A stretch of DNA of 64,000 nt from Ruegeria arenilitoris (GTDB lineage: Bacteria; Pseudomonadota; Alphaproteobacteria; Rhodobacterales; Rhodobacteraceae), in NCBI RefSeq assembly GCF_013032855.1, contig NZ_WQDA01000004.1, positions 186,001-250,000 on the forward strand, in the 5' to 3' direction. The position numbers and the translations under genes were made by a program. Shown in pieces: positions 53,900 through 63,934 of the stretch (the first letter of the stretch is position 1; each line of letters starts with the position of its first letter). Below the pieces are notes generated by a model. That model ran no database searches. It was given only the letters and a program-made list of their open reading frames with translations, and was not told the DNA's origin.

Positions 53900-55642
53900 G
53901 TGGAACGCCGCAATTCAATGGATGCATTGCGCACCGACGAAGTCAGGGATGCACGGAACCGAGGGGTTACGTTTCTCGGGATTGCGTTCCTGTTCAGCAT
54001 CTTCGTCAACCTGCTGATGCTGACGGGGCCGTTGTTCATGCTCCAGGTCTATGACCGCGTTTTGGGGTCTCGCGCCGTTGAAACGTTGACCGCACTATTT
54101 TTGCTGGTTGCGCTGCTGTACGCTCTGATGGCCATGCTGGATTTTGCGCGCGGTCGCATTGTCGCGCGATTTGGTGCCCGGTTTCAGTCGACTCTGGACT
54201 AACGTGTGTTCGATGCAACCTTGCGCGATGCACTGGTGCCGCAAATCCGTGCAGCTCCGGCAAGAGCGCTGCGCGATTTGGAAGCCATTCAAACGCTGTG
54301 CTCCTCGCCCGTTTTGCTAGCGGCCATGGATATCCCGTGGACACCCGTTTTCCTCGCGGCGATCTTTCTTTTTCATCCACTGCTCGGATGGTTGGCCGTA
54401 ACAGGCGGAGCGGTGCTGATCGTGATCGCAATCCTGAACCAGATGATGACCCATCGCAAAGTGGCTCAGGCCCAGGCTGCGTCCGCGTTGGCGAATTCAA
54501 TGTCCGAAAATGCACGCCAGGCAGCCGAGGTCATTCGCGCCCAAGGCATGCGAAAGGACATAACGCGGCGTTGGTTGACACAAAGATCGGCCACGCTGTC
54601 CCAGAGTATTGCCGCCAGCGACTGGACTGGCAGCTTCACCTCACTGACCAAATCGCTCAGGCTGTTTCTGCAATCGGCTATGCTCGCCTTGGGAGCCTGG
54701 CTTGTACTGCAAAACGAAATGACCGCCGGTGCGATGATCGCAGGCTCTATCCTTTTGGGCCGCGCACTCGCGCCGATTGAGCAGGTCGTTGGACAATGGG
54801 GCGCGATCGAGCGGGCCCGTAGCGCCTGGTCATCGCTTAGCCACTATTTGGCCCATGTCCCTGTCGAACCCTCCAGAACCCGCCTGCCCACACCGGAAGC
54901 CCGTTTGTCGGTCCGGAACCTGACGATCATACCCCCTGGATCCGAAACCCCCACTATCCAAAACGCCTCGTTCGTGTTGGAGCCCGGCCGTGCCCTTGGA
55001 GTGATCGGCAAAAGCGGTTCGGGAAAAACCACGCTCGCCAAAGCGCTGTTGGGCCTTTGGACACCTGCTGCCGGAGAGATCAGATTGGGCGGCGCAACTC
55101 TGGATCAATACGACCCTGATGAGTTGGGGCGCCACATCGGCTATCTTCCGCAGCATGTCACACTTTTCAACGGAACGGTGGCCGAGAATATCGCTCGCAT
55201 GTCGCTGAACCCTGATGAACTGGCTGTTGTTGCGGCAGCGAAGTAGGCCAATGCACATGACCTGATCCTCTCACTTGAAAAAGGCTATGATACCGTCTTG
55301 GAAGGAGCCAACAGTCAGCTATCCGGAGGCCAGCAGCAAAGGATAGGGCTGGCCCGGGCATTGTACGGCGATCCTGTCCTGCTGGTACTGGATGAACCGA
55401 ACTCGGCGTTGGACACCGAGGGTACCGATGCCCTGAATGCGGCAGTCCGGGAGTTCAAAGCGGCCGAGCGCGCCGTGATCATCATGACGCACCGACCGAT
55501 GGCGATTTCAGAGTGCGACCACCTGGCCGTAGTCGAATTGGGTCGGATCGCCAATTTCGGCAGCCGTGACGAAGTGTTGAACGCCATGGTCCAAAATGCG
55601 GGTGCAATCCAGAAACAGTATCGCAAAGCGGGTGAAGCATGA
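53900..55642 (+). pseudogene. Type I secretion ABC transporter (PrtD-like), broken by two in-frame stops
   Basis: One reading frame codes for a full type I exporter of about 580 residues: membrane domain (ITFLGIAFLFSIFVNLLM-like start, ARVFDA block), then NBD with Walker A GVIGKSGSGKTTL, signature LSGGQQQRIGLARAL and Walker B LLVLDEPNSALD. It is cut by TAA at 54200 (after ARFQSTLD, before RVFDATLRDAL) and TAG at 55244 (after AAK, before ANAHDLILSLEKGYDT). No frameshift is needed to join the three parts, so these look like two separate nonsense changes. The start is GTG at 53900 or ATG at 53918. The HlyD gene overlaps its end. Confidence 0.85.
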
Positions 55643-56946
55643 CCGAGGTTTCAAGCCCGCCGCCATGGCGGATCACTTTCCCCGCTCTTGTTGGATTCGC
55701 CGCGTTGGCCATTCTGGTCGGCGGGCTTGGGGTTTGGAGCGTCAGGACCCATCTGGCAGGTGCAATCGTGACCCAAGCCGTTGTCGAGGTGCAAAGCAAT
55801 CGGCAAGTTGTGGAACATCCGGATGGCGGTGTCGTGGGCGATATTCTGGTTCGTGATGGCGACCGGGTCGAGCAGGGTGATTTGCTGCTCAGGTTCGATG
55901 ACACGTTTCTCAAGTCGGAAAAAGTCATCGTGGAATCGCAGTTGTTCGAACTATTGGCGCGGAAGGTTCGGCTGGAGGCAGAAAGAGACGGGGCAGACGC
56001 GAACGCGCTTTCCGACAGGATGCAAAAGCTGGCCGCCGCGGAACTCATCGATCCTGAATTGATTGATGGACAGACCCGGCTGTATTCCGCTCGGTTGGAA
56101 ACCCTGTCCAAGAAGATCGATCAACTGGGCAAACAAAGGGTTCAGATCGAAAGCGAAATCGACGGGACGAAAGCGCAGCTGGTGGCCCTGCGCAGGCAGC
56201 TTGAGCTGATTGGAAACGAGTTGGAGGATCAGCAGAACCTTCTGACACGCGGGTTGACCCAAGCCAGCCGAGTGTCAGCCCTTCAACGTGAAGAAGCCAG
56301 CTTGACCGGCGAAATTGGGCGCCTGGAAGCTGCAGTTGCTCGCTTGAATGGACAGATTGCCACCACGGAATTGCAGGTCGTCGAATTGGCCGCCGCTCGT
56401 CGGGAAGAGGCCATTGCCGAGTTGCGGCAGGTACAGTCCGAGGTCGTCGAATTGGCCCAACGTAGGTTATCCTTGAATGAAAGGTTGGCGCGTCTCGACA
56501 TCCGGGCCCCGGTCTCAGGAACCGTTTTCGGCAGCCAGGTCTTTGCGGTGCAGTCGGTCGTCCAGCCAGCGGAACCTATGATGTATGTCGTCCCCCAAAA
56601 CACGCCACTTGTGGTGGCCGCCCGCGTCGGAGCAATACACGTGGACCAGTTGCACGTCGGCCAACCTGTCGCCCTGCGCTTTCCGGCCTTCAATCAGCGT
56701 GAGACACCGGAAATCGAAGGTCGGGTCATCAATGTTTCGGCAGACACGCTCAAGGATGAACAAACCGGATTCACCTATTATCGCGCCGATGTTGTTCCCG
56801 TTGAGAGCGAGTTAGAGCGTCTGAACGGACAGGTACTCCTGCCCGGCATGCCAGTTGAGGCCCTGATTAAGACCGACGAGCGTACGCCGCTTTCATACCT
56901 GGTCAAACCGATGGCGGACTATTTCAACAGGTCGTTCCGCGAATAG
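55639..56946 (+). CDS. HlyD-family type I secretion adaptor
   Basis: The protein has 435 residues with an ATGA overlap to the broken exporter gene. One membrane segment near residues 15-35 (LVGFAALAILVGGLGVWS), a lipoyl-like region (GDILVRDGDRVEQGDLLLRF), a long coiled coil (about 95-275) and a C-terminal beta region (LDIRAPVSGTVFGSQVF, then GMPVEALIKT) fit PrtE/HlyD. It bridges the inner membrane ABC protein and outer membrane channel. It is intact although its ABC partner is broken; no TolC gene is in the window. Confidence 0.93.
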   Translation: MTEVSSPPPWRITFPALVGFAALAILVGGLGVWSVRTHLAGAIVTQAVVEVQSNRQVVEHPDGGVVGDILVRDGDRVEQGDLLLRFDDTFLKSEKVIVESQLFELLARKVRLEAERDGADANALSDRMQKLAAAELIDPELIDGQTRLYSARLETLSKKIDQLGKQRVQIESEIDGTKAQLVALRRQLELIGNELEDQQNLLTRGLTQASRVSALQREEASLTGEIGRLEAAVARLNGQIATTELQVVELAAARREEAIAELRQVQSEVVELAQRRLSLNERLARLDIRAPVSGTVFGSQVFAVQSVVQPAEPMMYVVPQNTPLVVAARVGAIHVDQLHVGQPVALRFPAFNQRETPEIEGRVINVSADTLKDEQTGFTYYRADVVPVESELERLNGQVLLPGMPVEALIKTDERTPLSYLVKPMADYFNRSFRE

Positions 56947-56951
56947 CCAGC

Positions 56952-58991
56952 CTACACCGCTTCGAGATTCCCAAGCAGGATCGACGTCATGTCCACACTG
57001 AACACCCCATCCAGAGCCACAATCGCAGCGCCGGTTTGATAGTCGACATTCGTGGGCGTGATTGAGGAAAGATCGGCGTTCTGGTCCAGATAGACCCATT
57101 CCGGCTCGTGTGCGGTGGGCAACCCAACGGCAACCTGCAGGATGGCCAGGGCATCCAGTGCATTGACGGTGCCATCCCGGGTGATATCGGCCGCGATGAG
57201 GTTTTCGGGGGCTGCGGGTCCCCAGGTTGGTCCCAAACCGACCGCTATCCGCAAAACCTGCAGCGCATCGAGGGCCGTGATCTCTCCGCTAGCATGTGAA
57301 TAGGACTTGATGATGTCCACATGACCCGGCAACGAACCTGATGGCAAATCAAGATCGAATTGGCCATGATCGTCGGCCTGTACCGATATCGGGCTGTTTC
57401 CAACTGGCTTGAACACGATCTCAGCATCGCTCAGCGCGGGGTTTGAACCGGAAGACTCTACCGTGACTGGACCCGTCACACCGGCCGAGGCCTCGGGCCC
57501 CGTGAGCACGCCAAAGTCAACGGGGATATGATCCGGCCCCTTAAAACCGGACCCGAAGATTTCGGCGCTGGTGAGTGTGCCAACGTCGGCCGAAAATAAC
57601 TCGACGGTTTCATCCATGAACTCAATCCGAGCCCCTTGTGCCGTTGACGTCACGGTCAGCTGCCCGGGGTTGCGTAACATCGGGTAGTCGAACAGATCCA
57701 ACCGATCGGTTCCGGCCTCGAAATCCGTGATCGTCGTCAATCCACTGCCGAATCGCATAACGAAGATGTCCGCGCCGGAACCGCCCTGCATGGTGGTTTC
57801 ACTGCGACCGGCAATCAGAATGTCGTCACCGGCACCGCCCTGCAAATCAGTGTCCAGAACGCCGGCGCTCAGCATGTCGTCCTGAGCGGTTCCAGTTACG
57901 ATTCCATTCCCCTCGATGACATTGCCCAAGGAGTCCAGAGACACTGTCAGCTGGGTTAGCCCTGCATCCTGCTGCGATGCCACAAAGATCTGAAGGTCGT
58001 CGCCAACATGGGCCACCTCGATGGTCTCAACATTCTGAAGACCGCTATCCAGCGTATCCGCAAAGCTGTCTAGGTAGATCAGCTTGCCATCAGGGGTCAT
58101 CGTCAGCAGGGTCACTCCGTCATCTCCGCCACCGGCAACGACAAAGACACGTCCATCGACTTCGACGGCCTTCATGTCCTGAACTGCGCCAAAACGGGTA
58201 CCCAACGTGTCCAACGCATGATCCTGTGGAACCAGTGTTCCGTCTGCGCGCAGCTCCATCACACTGATGGAGTTGCTGCTGGATCCGGCCACCAATATCC
58301 AGATGTGTCCATACGCATCAACGGTTTCCACCGCTGTCGGGGAACTGATCCCAAGCGTTTGGGTTGCCGTGTTGTCCACTTCGATCAGCGTCCCGCTTCC
58401 CTGATCGGCGCTGAACACCCGGATCGAATTGTCGGCGGCATTGGCGGTGACGACATACTGGTTGCTGCCCACCGCCGCGGCCTGCATCGCCCCGGCATTA
58501 CCCGCGACCGAGCCCACATGACTGAGCGAACCATTCGAGTTCACCACGTAGGTGCCGATGAGCCCACTATCCTGATGGGCCACCGTCAGGTAGTCGACCG
58601 CCCCCACCGAGTACTGGACCAATGCGGTGACATCTCCGCCTCCGGGAATCGCTGCCGTTTCCTGCAGCGCCCCGATCGTGCCATCCGTATTCACCTCGTA
58701 CCCGACAAGGCCCGTGGCGGTATCAACGTCCAGTGCCAACAGGTCGCTTGCGCCCAATGCGACCAGAGCGCCAAGGCTGCCGACCTGCAACGATATGGTG
58801 CCGCTGAAATACTGATCGTCGTGGAATTGCGGAGCGCCACCGTCCACAAGCTGCCAGACCACGATGCCGCCGCCAGCCCGGGTCGTGCTGTACAGATACG
58901 TAACACCGTTAAGCGTTTTTAAAGCCGTATCGCCGATACCTGAATCGAGCGCCGGACTCCCCGTTGCAACCACTCTTTCGAACTGAAGCAT
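56952..58991 (-). CDS. RTX protein with beta-propeller-like N terminus and dockerin-like C terminus
   Basis: The protein has 679 residues from the ATG at 58991; there is no signal peptide, as expected for type I secretion. Residues about 1-370 are a repeat region with strands typical of a beta-propeller (YVVTANAADNSIRVFSAD). An RTX part follows (LQGGAGDDILIAGRSET, GSGADIFVMRFG, TDFEAGTDRLDLFD). Near residues 500-560 there is a carbohydrate-regulatory-like beta domain. The C terminus has two dockerin-like repeats: SHASGEITALDALQVLRIAV and DITRDGTVNALDALAILQVA. The second calcium loop keeps Asp/Asn/Asp at positions 1, 5, 9 and 12; the first is degenerate. It converges on hlyD with 5 bp between stops. 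Confidence 0.85.
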   Translation of the reverse strand: MLQFERVVATGSPALDSGIGDTALKTLNGVTYLYSTTRAGGGIVVWQLVDGGAPQFHDDQYFSGTISLQVGSLGALVALGASDLLALDVDTATGLVGYEVNTDGTIGALQETAAIPGGGDVTALVQYSVGAVDYLTVAHQDSGLIGTYVVNSNGSLSHVGSVAGNAGAMQAAAVGSNQYVVTANAADNSIRVFSADQGSGTLIEVDNTATQTLGISSPTAVETVDAYGHIWILVAGSSSNSISVMELRADGTLVPQDHALDTLGTRFGAVQDMKAVEVDGRVFVVAGGGDDGVTLLTMTPDGKLIYLDSFADTLDSGLQNVETIEVAHVGDDLQIFVASQQDAGLTQLTVSLDSLGNVIEGNGIVTGTAQDDMLSAGVLDTDLQGGAGDDILIAGRSETTMQGGSGADIFVMRFGSGLTTITDFEAGTDRLDLFDYPMLRNPGQLTVTSTAQGARIEFMDETVELFSADVGTLTSAEIFGSGFKGPDHIPVDFGVLTGPEASAGVTGPVTVESSGSNPALSDAEIVFKPVGNSPISVQADDHGQFDLDLPSGSLPGHVDIIKSYSHASGEITALDALQVLRIAVGLGPTWGPAAPENLIAADITRDGTVNALDALAILQVAVGLPTAHEPEWVYLDQNADLSSITPTNVDYQTGAAIVALDGVFSVDMTSILLGNLEAV

Positions 58992-59217
58992 CAACTCAGA
59001 TCACCCCCAATGCCATCGCTGGCAGTCCTTTCAAGGGTGACGCGGTGCCAAGGCAAAGACGAGAACGAAATTGTGGTGAAAACGAGGAATTCGGCTCCAG
59101 ATTAACTCAATTTTTCAAGGTCCGACCGCATGAATAACTCGGCAGCAGGAAAGAAGAACAGAACTTGGCTTCTTCGGTCTTGCCGCGCGGGTATCCGCGG
59201 CCACCAATTGTGAGGAC

Positions 59218-62200
59218 ATGATGACGATGAAACCTGTTTCGCACGAAGTCTCCATCCAAAAGGACTCACCAGTTGCAGGGCATGAGAAGCATGTCCGCAG
59301 ATGGGTCAAAGCGCGTCTGCGCCGGTGGGCCGGATCGGGCGTCGGCGGTGGTTTGGCCTCTGCCCTTCTGGCCTTGCCGGCGCTGGCCCAAGCCACTGAG
59401 GAGGAGTTGAGCACATTTCAGTTTGCCGATGTCCTGCCCGGTGTCCAGTCGGTCAAACTGCTGCCCAACGGTGACGTCCAACTGAAGCTTTTGGACGGTC
59501 GCACAGTCCTGGTTTCCGCGGAAAACGTGCACGTTCTGGACAACGGTTCGATCATGATTGCCGAAGACGTGGCCGTTGAAGTCGCGCAGCTTGCAGTGGC
59601 CGCTGAAGCCGCCGGGGCAGCGGCAGCTGGTGGTGGCGGCATGGGAGCCGCAGGCGCGGTGCTGGGTGGTTTGGGTCTGGCCGGTGCGGCCGCCGCTGGC
59701 GGCGGTGGCGGCGAAGATGCCGCGACGCCCGCGGAATCGTCACGCCCGCCCAGTCTGAACCTGTCACAGTTGCAGGGAAATTCGCTCAACAGCACCACCG
59801 CCAAGGCGACAGCACCTGATGGCACCGTTTCGGTCGAGGTAACCATCGGGTCGGTCACCAAAACCGTTTCAGCGGGGCCGGACGGCAGTTGGAGCGTTTC
59901 GCTGAGCCAAGTCGAGGCGGCAGGGTTGCCTCAGGGGGTCACATCCGTGACGATCCGACACCTGGATGGAGCCGGAGGTGAGATCGCTGTCGAAACAGCC
60001 ACGTACAACATCGACACCATCGCTCCGAACATCGCGATCACAGGATTTTCCCACGGGGCGGTCATGAATGCGGCCGAGAGCGCGTCAGATCTGGAAATCA
60101 GTGGTACGACCGATGCGGAAAACGGTCAGATGGTGACTGTGGGGTTGAACGGTCAGATCTATACCGCAACCGTGTCCGGCGGCACTTGGAGCGTCACGGT
60201 TCCGGCCGCCGATCTGGCGTCTCTGCCCGATGGCGCGACCGTCACTGTGACCGCTGATGTGGTGGATCGGGCAGGCAATCCGGCGGCTCAAGCCACCAAC
60301 AGCTTTGATACTGACTTTTCCGCCCCAGCCATAACAATAGACCCTGTCGCAGGCGGCCAGATTGATCTTGTAGACGTCGGATCGGACCTGACGATTACCG
60401 GCACGACGACCGGCGAAGATGGCCAACCGGTTGTGCTGACCTTCAATGGTCAGACTTACAGCGGCATCGCCTCAGGCGGTGCTTGGAGTGTGACCGTTCC
60501 CGCAGCCGACCTCGGCGTTCTGGTCAGTGGCAGCCCCATCAGCATCAGTGCCGCGATCAGCGATGCCGCCGGAAACCCGGCCACGCCTGCTGCGGTTTCG
60601 GTGCCCGTGGACCTGAGCGGACCGTCCATCTCGATTTCGCATCTATCCGTCGGTGCGGTGTTGAACGCAGCCGAAGTCGGGGCGGATCTGACGATCAGCG
60701 GCACGACCGGGAATGTCACCGATGGCCAGACAGTCACGGTAACTTTGGACGGTCAGACCTACACGGGCCCTGTGTCCGGAGGGACGTGGAGTGTGACCGT
60801 GCCGAGCGCGGATTTGATTGCCCTTGCCGACGGCGCAACTTTCGCCATCACCGCCGACGTGACGGATGCCGATGGCCTCGTGGCCCCGCAGGCGAGTGCA
60901 GGAGTTTCCAAAGACGCGACCGCGCCAACGATCAGCATCGACACGTTTTCGGACGGCGTGGTCATGAACGCGGTCGAACAGGGAACCGACCTCAGCATAT
61001 CCGGAACGACGACCGCCGAAGACGGCCAGACCGTGACCATAGGAATGAACAGCCAAACCTACAGCGCCACCGTTTCAGGTGGAAACTGGAGTGTCAGCGT
61101 TCCCGCAGCCGATCTGGCCGGCCTCTCCGACGGAACCACCGTCACCGTGACCGCCGATGATTCGGACCGTGCGGGGAACCCGGCCACACAGGCCACTGGC
61201 AGCTTCGACACGGACTTTACGGCCCCCACTCTGTCAATCTCGACGGTATCGGCCGGGGGCACCATGAACCTGGCAGAGCAATCCGGCGGAATGACGGTCT
61301 CTGGTATTTCCAACGCGCCTGATGGCACGATCGTCTCGATCCAGGTTCACCGAGCGGACGGGACTGTGGATGTCTCAGGCACCGCTACAGTGACGAGTGG
61401 CGCGTGGACCTACACCGCTTCACCCCTCAACCTGAGCGGCCTGCAAGATGCCGAATCCTACACAGTTGCCGCGTCAGTCAGCGACGCAGCCGGAAATACA
61501 CAGACGACTTCGACTGGGTTCAACACCGATTTCAGCGCCCCGACCATCGCACTGAACCCTCTGGGAACTGGATCGGTTCTAGACGTCACCGAGAAGGACA
61601 GCGACCTGACAGTATCGGGGACAACGACAGCCGAAGATGGGCAAACCATTACTGTCGGGCTGAACGGGCAGACCTATACTGCCACCGCTATGGGTGGGGT
61701 CTGGTCGACCACCATTACTACAGCTGATCTGAACGCGCTTTCCGACGGAACAACCTATTCTATCACCGCATCAGTTTCGGACATCGCTGGTAACCCCGCT
61801 ACTCAGGCGGCAGCCTCGGTGACCACCGACTACCGACCCATCCTGACCTTGAATGAGGTCGGTACTAACGACGCGGTTTCGCTGAGTGACGCGCAATCCA
61901 GCGGCCTGACGGTCAGCGGTTCATCCATAGGTCTCGGCGCGGGACAAACCGTTGAGGTGATGTTGAACTCGGTCTCGGTCGGCACAGCCACGGTTGCGGC
62001 CAACGGCACGTGGAGCTTGAACGTACCTGCCACGGCGTTTTCGGGTACAACGGCGGGTGACTTTTTGAATTTTTCGGTTTCAGCGACGGTTTCCGGAGGA
62101 CCGAACCCCCTACCCGCGACAGACCAGGCGACGGCTCACGTTCCAGCCGCCTATTTCATTTCCGAGGCAGGCCGGAGCGGGTCGACGATAACCTTGGAAA

Positions 62201-63045
62201 TACATGCCGATGCGGACCGGGACATATCCAGTGGGTTGGCTTTCACGGCCAACTTGGGTTTTGACCCCGCGGTCGTGACCTATGACACGGGATCCGATGT
62301 CGAAAACACCGATTTTGATCTGTTTCTGGCAAACCCGAACGGGGCGGCGGAAATTAGTTTTGGCGGGGCCGCGACCAGCTTCAGCGACCTGACCCAGCCT
62401 GTCGTCACGTTCACAATGACGGTGCTGGACCCCACGAAGCCGATCGAGTTGACGATCAACACGCCCGACGGTGGCCCGACCCATTGGGTATTGGGAACAG
62501 ACGGCGCAGACACATTGGCGGCCACGGGTATCGACGATGTCATCCGCGGTGGGGACGGCGACGATGTGATCGATCTGTCCGGCGCTGGCCGAGATCTTAT
62601 CGTTTTCGAAGCGGACCCGACGGCCAACGGCACCGACATCGTAACGGGTTTCACCCTGGGGCCTGCAGCCGACATGGCCGACGCCATTATGTTCAGCGGG
62701 TTGGATGTCTCATCGCTTCGCGGTGATGGAACAGGTGTCGAAACACTGGCGCTCGGCGACATGATCGCGGCCGACACAGGTTTTGTTGGGCTGACAACCA
62801 CACTCACCGATCTGACAACCGATACTCTGGAAGCCGCCGCCGAAACGCTTACCGGGGCTCAAGCCGGAGATGAGATCTATCTGCTGGCCAGCGATGGAAC
62901 TGACAGTGTGCTGGTCAAGGTGGACTATTCCGCCCCAACCTCTGCCACGGTCAGCACGGTCGCGCAGTTTGACGGCCTAGGTGATCTGAGCGGTCTGAGC
63001 AGCGACAACATCCTGCATACCGATCCGACCGGCGCGTCAAGTTGA
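59218..63045 (+). CDS. Large Ig-repeat adhesin with cohesin-like domain and RTX tail
   Basis: The protein has 1275 residues; ATG codons at 59218, 59221 and 59227 follow GAGG. An unusual start has a basic stretch and hydrophobic GGGLASALLALPALAQA (about 43-60), then a Bap/LapA-prefix-like region (VKLLPNGDVQLKLLDGRTVL) and a Gly/Ala-rich stretch. Seven Ig-like repeats of about 100 residues follow (about 270-975). Residues about 980-1085 (SGSTITLEIHADADRDIS, LGFDPAVVTYD) look like a cohesin fold. The tail has RTX-type GGDGDDVIDLSGAGRDLIVF and a type I signal-like C terminus. It is probably a surface adhesin exported by the type I system. Confidence 0.85.
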   Translation: MMTMKPVSHEVSIQKDSPVAGHEKHVRRWVKARLRRWAGSGVGGGLASALLALPALAQATEEELSTFQFADVLPGVQSVKLLPNGDVQLKLLDGRTVLVSAENVHVLDNGSIMIAEDVAVEVAQLAVAAEAAGAAAAGGGGMGAAGAVLGGLGLAGAAAAGGGGGEDAATPAESSRPPSLNLSQLQGNSLNSTTAKATAPDGTVSVEVTIGSVTKTVSAGPDGSWSVSLSQVEAAGLPQGVTSVTIRHLDGAGGEIAVETATYNIDTIAPNIAITGFSHGAVMNAAESASDLEISGTTDAENGQMVTVGLNGQIYTATVSGGTWSVTVPAADLASLPDGATVTVTADVVDRAGNPAAQATNSFDTDFSAPAITIDPVAGGQIDLVDVGSDLTITGTTTGEDGQPVVLTFNGQTYSGIASGGAWSVTVPAADLGVLVSGSPISISAAISDAAGNPATPAAVSVPVDLSGPSISISHLSVGAVLNAAEVGADLTISGTTGNVTDGQTVTVTLDGQTYTGPVSGGTWSVTVPSADLIALADGATFAITADVTDADGLVAPQASAGVSKDATAPTISIDTFSDGVVMNAVEQGTDLSISGTTTAEDGQTVTIGMNSQTYSATVSGGNWSVSVPAADLAGLSDGTTVTVTADDSDRAGNPATQATGSFDTDFTAPTLSISTVSAGGTMNLAEQSGGMTVSGISNAPDGTIVSIQVHRADGTVDVSGTATVTSGAWTYTASPLNLSGLQDAESYTVAASVSDAAGNTQTTSTGFNTDFSAPTIALNPLGTGSVLDVTEKDSDLTVSGTTTAEDGQTITVGLNGQTYTATAMGGVWSTTITTADLNALSDGTTYSITASVSDIAGNPATQAAASVTTDYRPILTLNEVGTNDAVSLSDAQSSGLTVSGSSIGLGAGQTVEVMLNSVSVGTATVAANGTWSLNVPATAFSGTTAGDFLNFSVSATVSGGPNPLPATDQATAHVPAAYFISEAGRSGSTITLEIHADADRDISSGLAFTANLGFDPAVVTYDTGSDVENTDFDLFLANPNGAAEISFGGAATSFSDLTQPVVTFTMTVLDPTKPIELTINTPDGGPTHWVLGTDGADTLAATGIDDVIRGGDGDDVIDLSGAGRDLIVFEADPTANGTDIVTGFTLGPAADMADAIMFSGLDVSSLRGDGTGVETLALGDMIAADTGFVGLTTTLTDLTTDTLEAAAETLTGAQAGDEIYLLASDGTDSVLVKVDYSAPTSATVSTVAQFDGLGDLSGLSSDNILHTDPTGASS
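60028..62139 (+). repeat. Seven tandem Ig-like coding repeats
   Basis: Repeat starts (a strand such as NIAITGF or TISIDTF) fall at 60028, 60328, 60625, 60928, 61228, 61543 and 61840, a period of 297-315 bp. Each unit has G-Q-x-V-T-V-x-L-N-G-Q-x-Y and G-x-W-S-V-T-V-P-A-A-D-L blocks. Units 1 and 4 look most alike; units 5 and 7 have diverged most. Confidence 0.85.
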
Positions 63046-63109
63046 TCCTGACAAGCATGAAAAGGTGGGGCCGCCCCGGCCCTTTCTTAACGGACCAGCG
63101 GAGACATCA

Positions 63110-63934
63110 ATGGCACAGAACGGCCCAGTACCCGTCACTTTCGACAGACATTCCGATCGCTCGTGGCACAGATTTACATCCTACGATTTCGCGCGCTGCA
63201 GATTGGAGTGCGAGATCGTAAGTGCGGAAGTCTCAGAAGCCGCCGCCGCTTTTCCAATTGCGTTTCGATCCTCGGGGGGCGGGGTATCGCCGCATGCTAT
63301 TCTGGCGACCGCAGCTTCTCCGGAAACACCATTTGTTTCGGACCAAGGACGCTGGCGGGCCACCTATGTTCCTTCCTTGCTGAGATGCCATCCGTTTTCG
63401 ATCGAACTGGTCGGTGGCGAAGCAGGATCGCGCACCAGCTCAGGCAAGCTTGTTGTAGATGAAACCACCGGACTCGTGTCCTGTGACCAATCCGGCAGCC
63501 CGTTCTTCGCAAAGGACGGCTCGATCTCCTTTGAACTGGAAACCCTGAAAGGCTTCTTGAAGAGCTTTCTGGCCGATCGCAACGCAACCCGACGTGCCTG
63601 CGCGCTGATAAAGGAATTGGGCCTATTCGTCGAATTGACCCGTTTTAAGGATGCGGAGTTGCCCGACGGTTGGATGAGCGTGGACTTTCGACGCTTCAAC
63701 CAACTTGGGCCGGCGCAGACAGCGGTTCTGCAATCTAGCGGAGCGATGCAGTTGATTTACGCTCATCAAGTCTCGCTCAACCATCTTCTGTGGATGCACC
63801 ACTGCCAGACGCAACCTCCCAAGGTGATCAGCACTCCCGCAAACGGCAGGGACTCCGACCTTGTGGGGTTCTTGGATGCCATTGCCCGGGAACGAGACTT
63901 GTCGGATGCGGAGGCCAAATATGCCTACATCTGA
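63110..63934 (+). CDS. SapC family protein
   Basis: The protein has 274 residues from the ATG at 63110, chosen for GCGGAGAC upstream over the in-frame start at 63065. SapC-family stretches are seen: AAAAFPIAFRSSGG near residue 40, GRWRATYVPSLLRCHPFSIE, LVVDETTGLVSCDQSGSPFF and GLFVELTRFKDAELPDGWMS. SapC proteins occur beside outer membrane and S-layer genes; their activity is unknown. There is no signal peptide. Position behind the adhesin suggests a role in its maturation or surface handling. Confidence 0.88.
   Translation: MAQNGPVPVTFDRHSDRSWHRFTSYDFARCRLECEIVSAEVSEAAAAFPIAFRSSGGGVSPHAILATAASPETPFVSDQGRWRATYVPSLLRCHPFSIELVGGEAGSRTSSGKLVVDETTGLVSCDQSGSPFFAKDGSISFELETLKGFLKSFLADRNATRRACALIKELGLFVELTRFKDAELPDGWMSVDFRRFNQLGPAQTAVLQSSGAMQLIYAHQVSLNHLLWMHHCQTQPPKVISTPANGRDSDLVGFLDAIARERDLSDAEAKYAYI

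Noticed and set aside
53900..55642. Recoding or an altered genetic code for the interrupted exporter
   Set aside because: Two different stop codons are involved and all neighbouring genes use TAA and TAG as normal ends; nonsense mutation is simpler.
60028..62139. Regular 300-bp spacing considered as a CRISPR or satellite array
   Set aside because: The repeats are in frame, diverged at DNA level and encode Ig-like domains.
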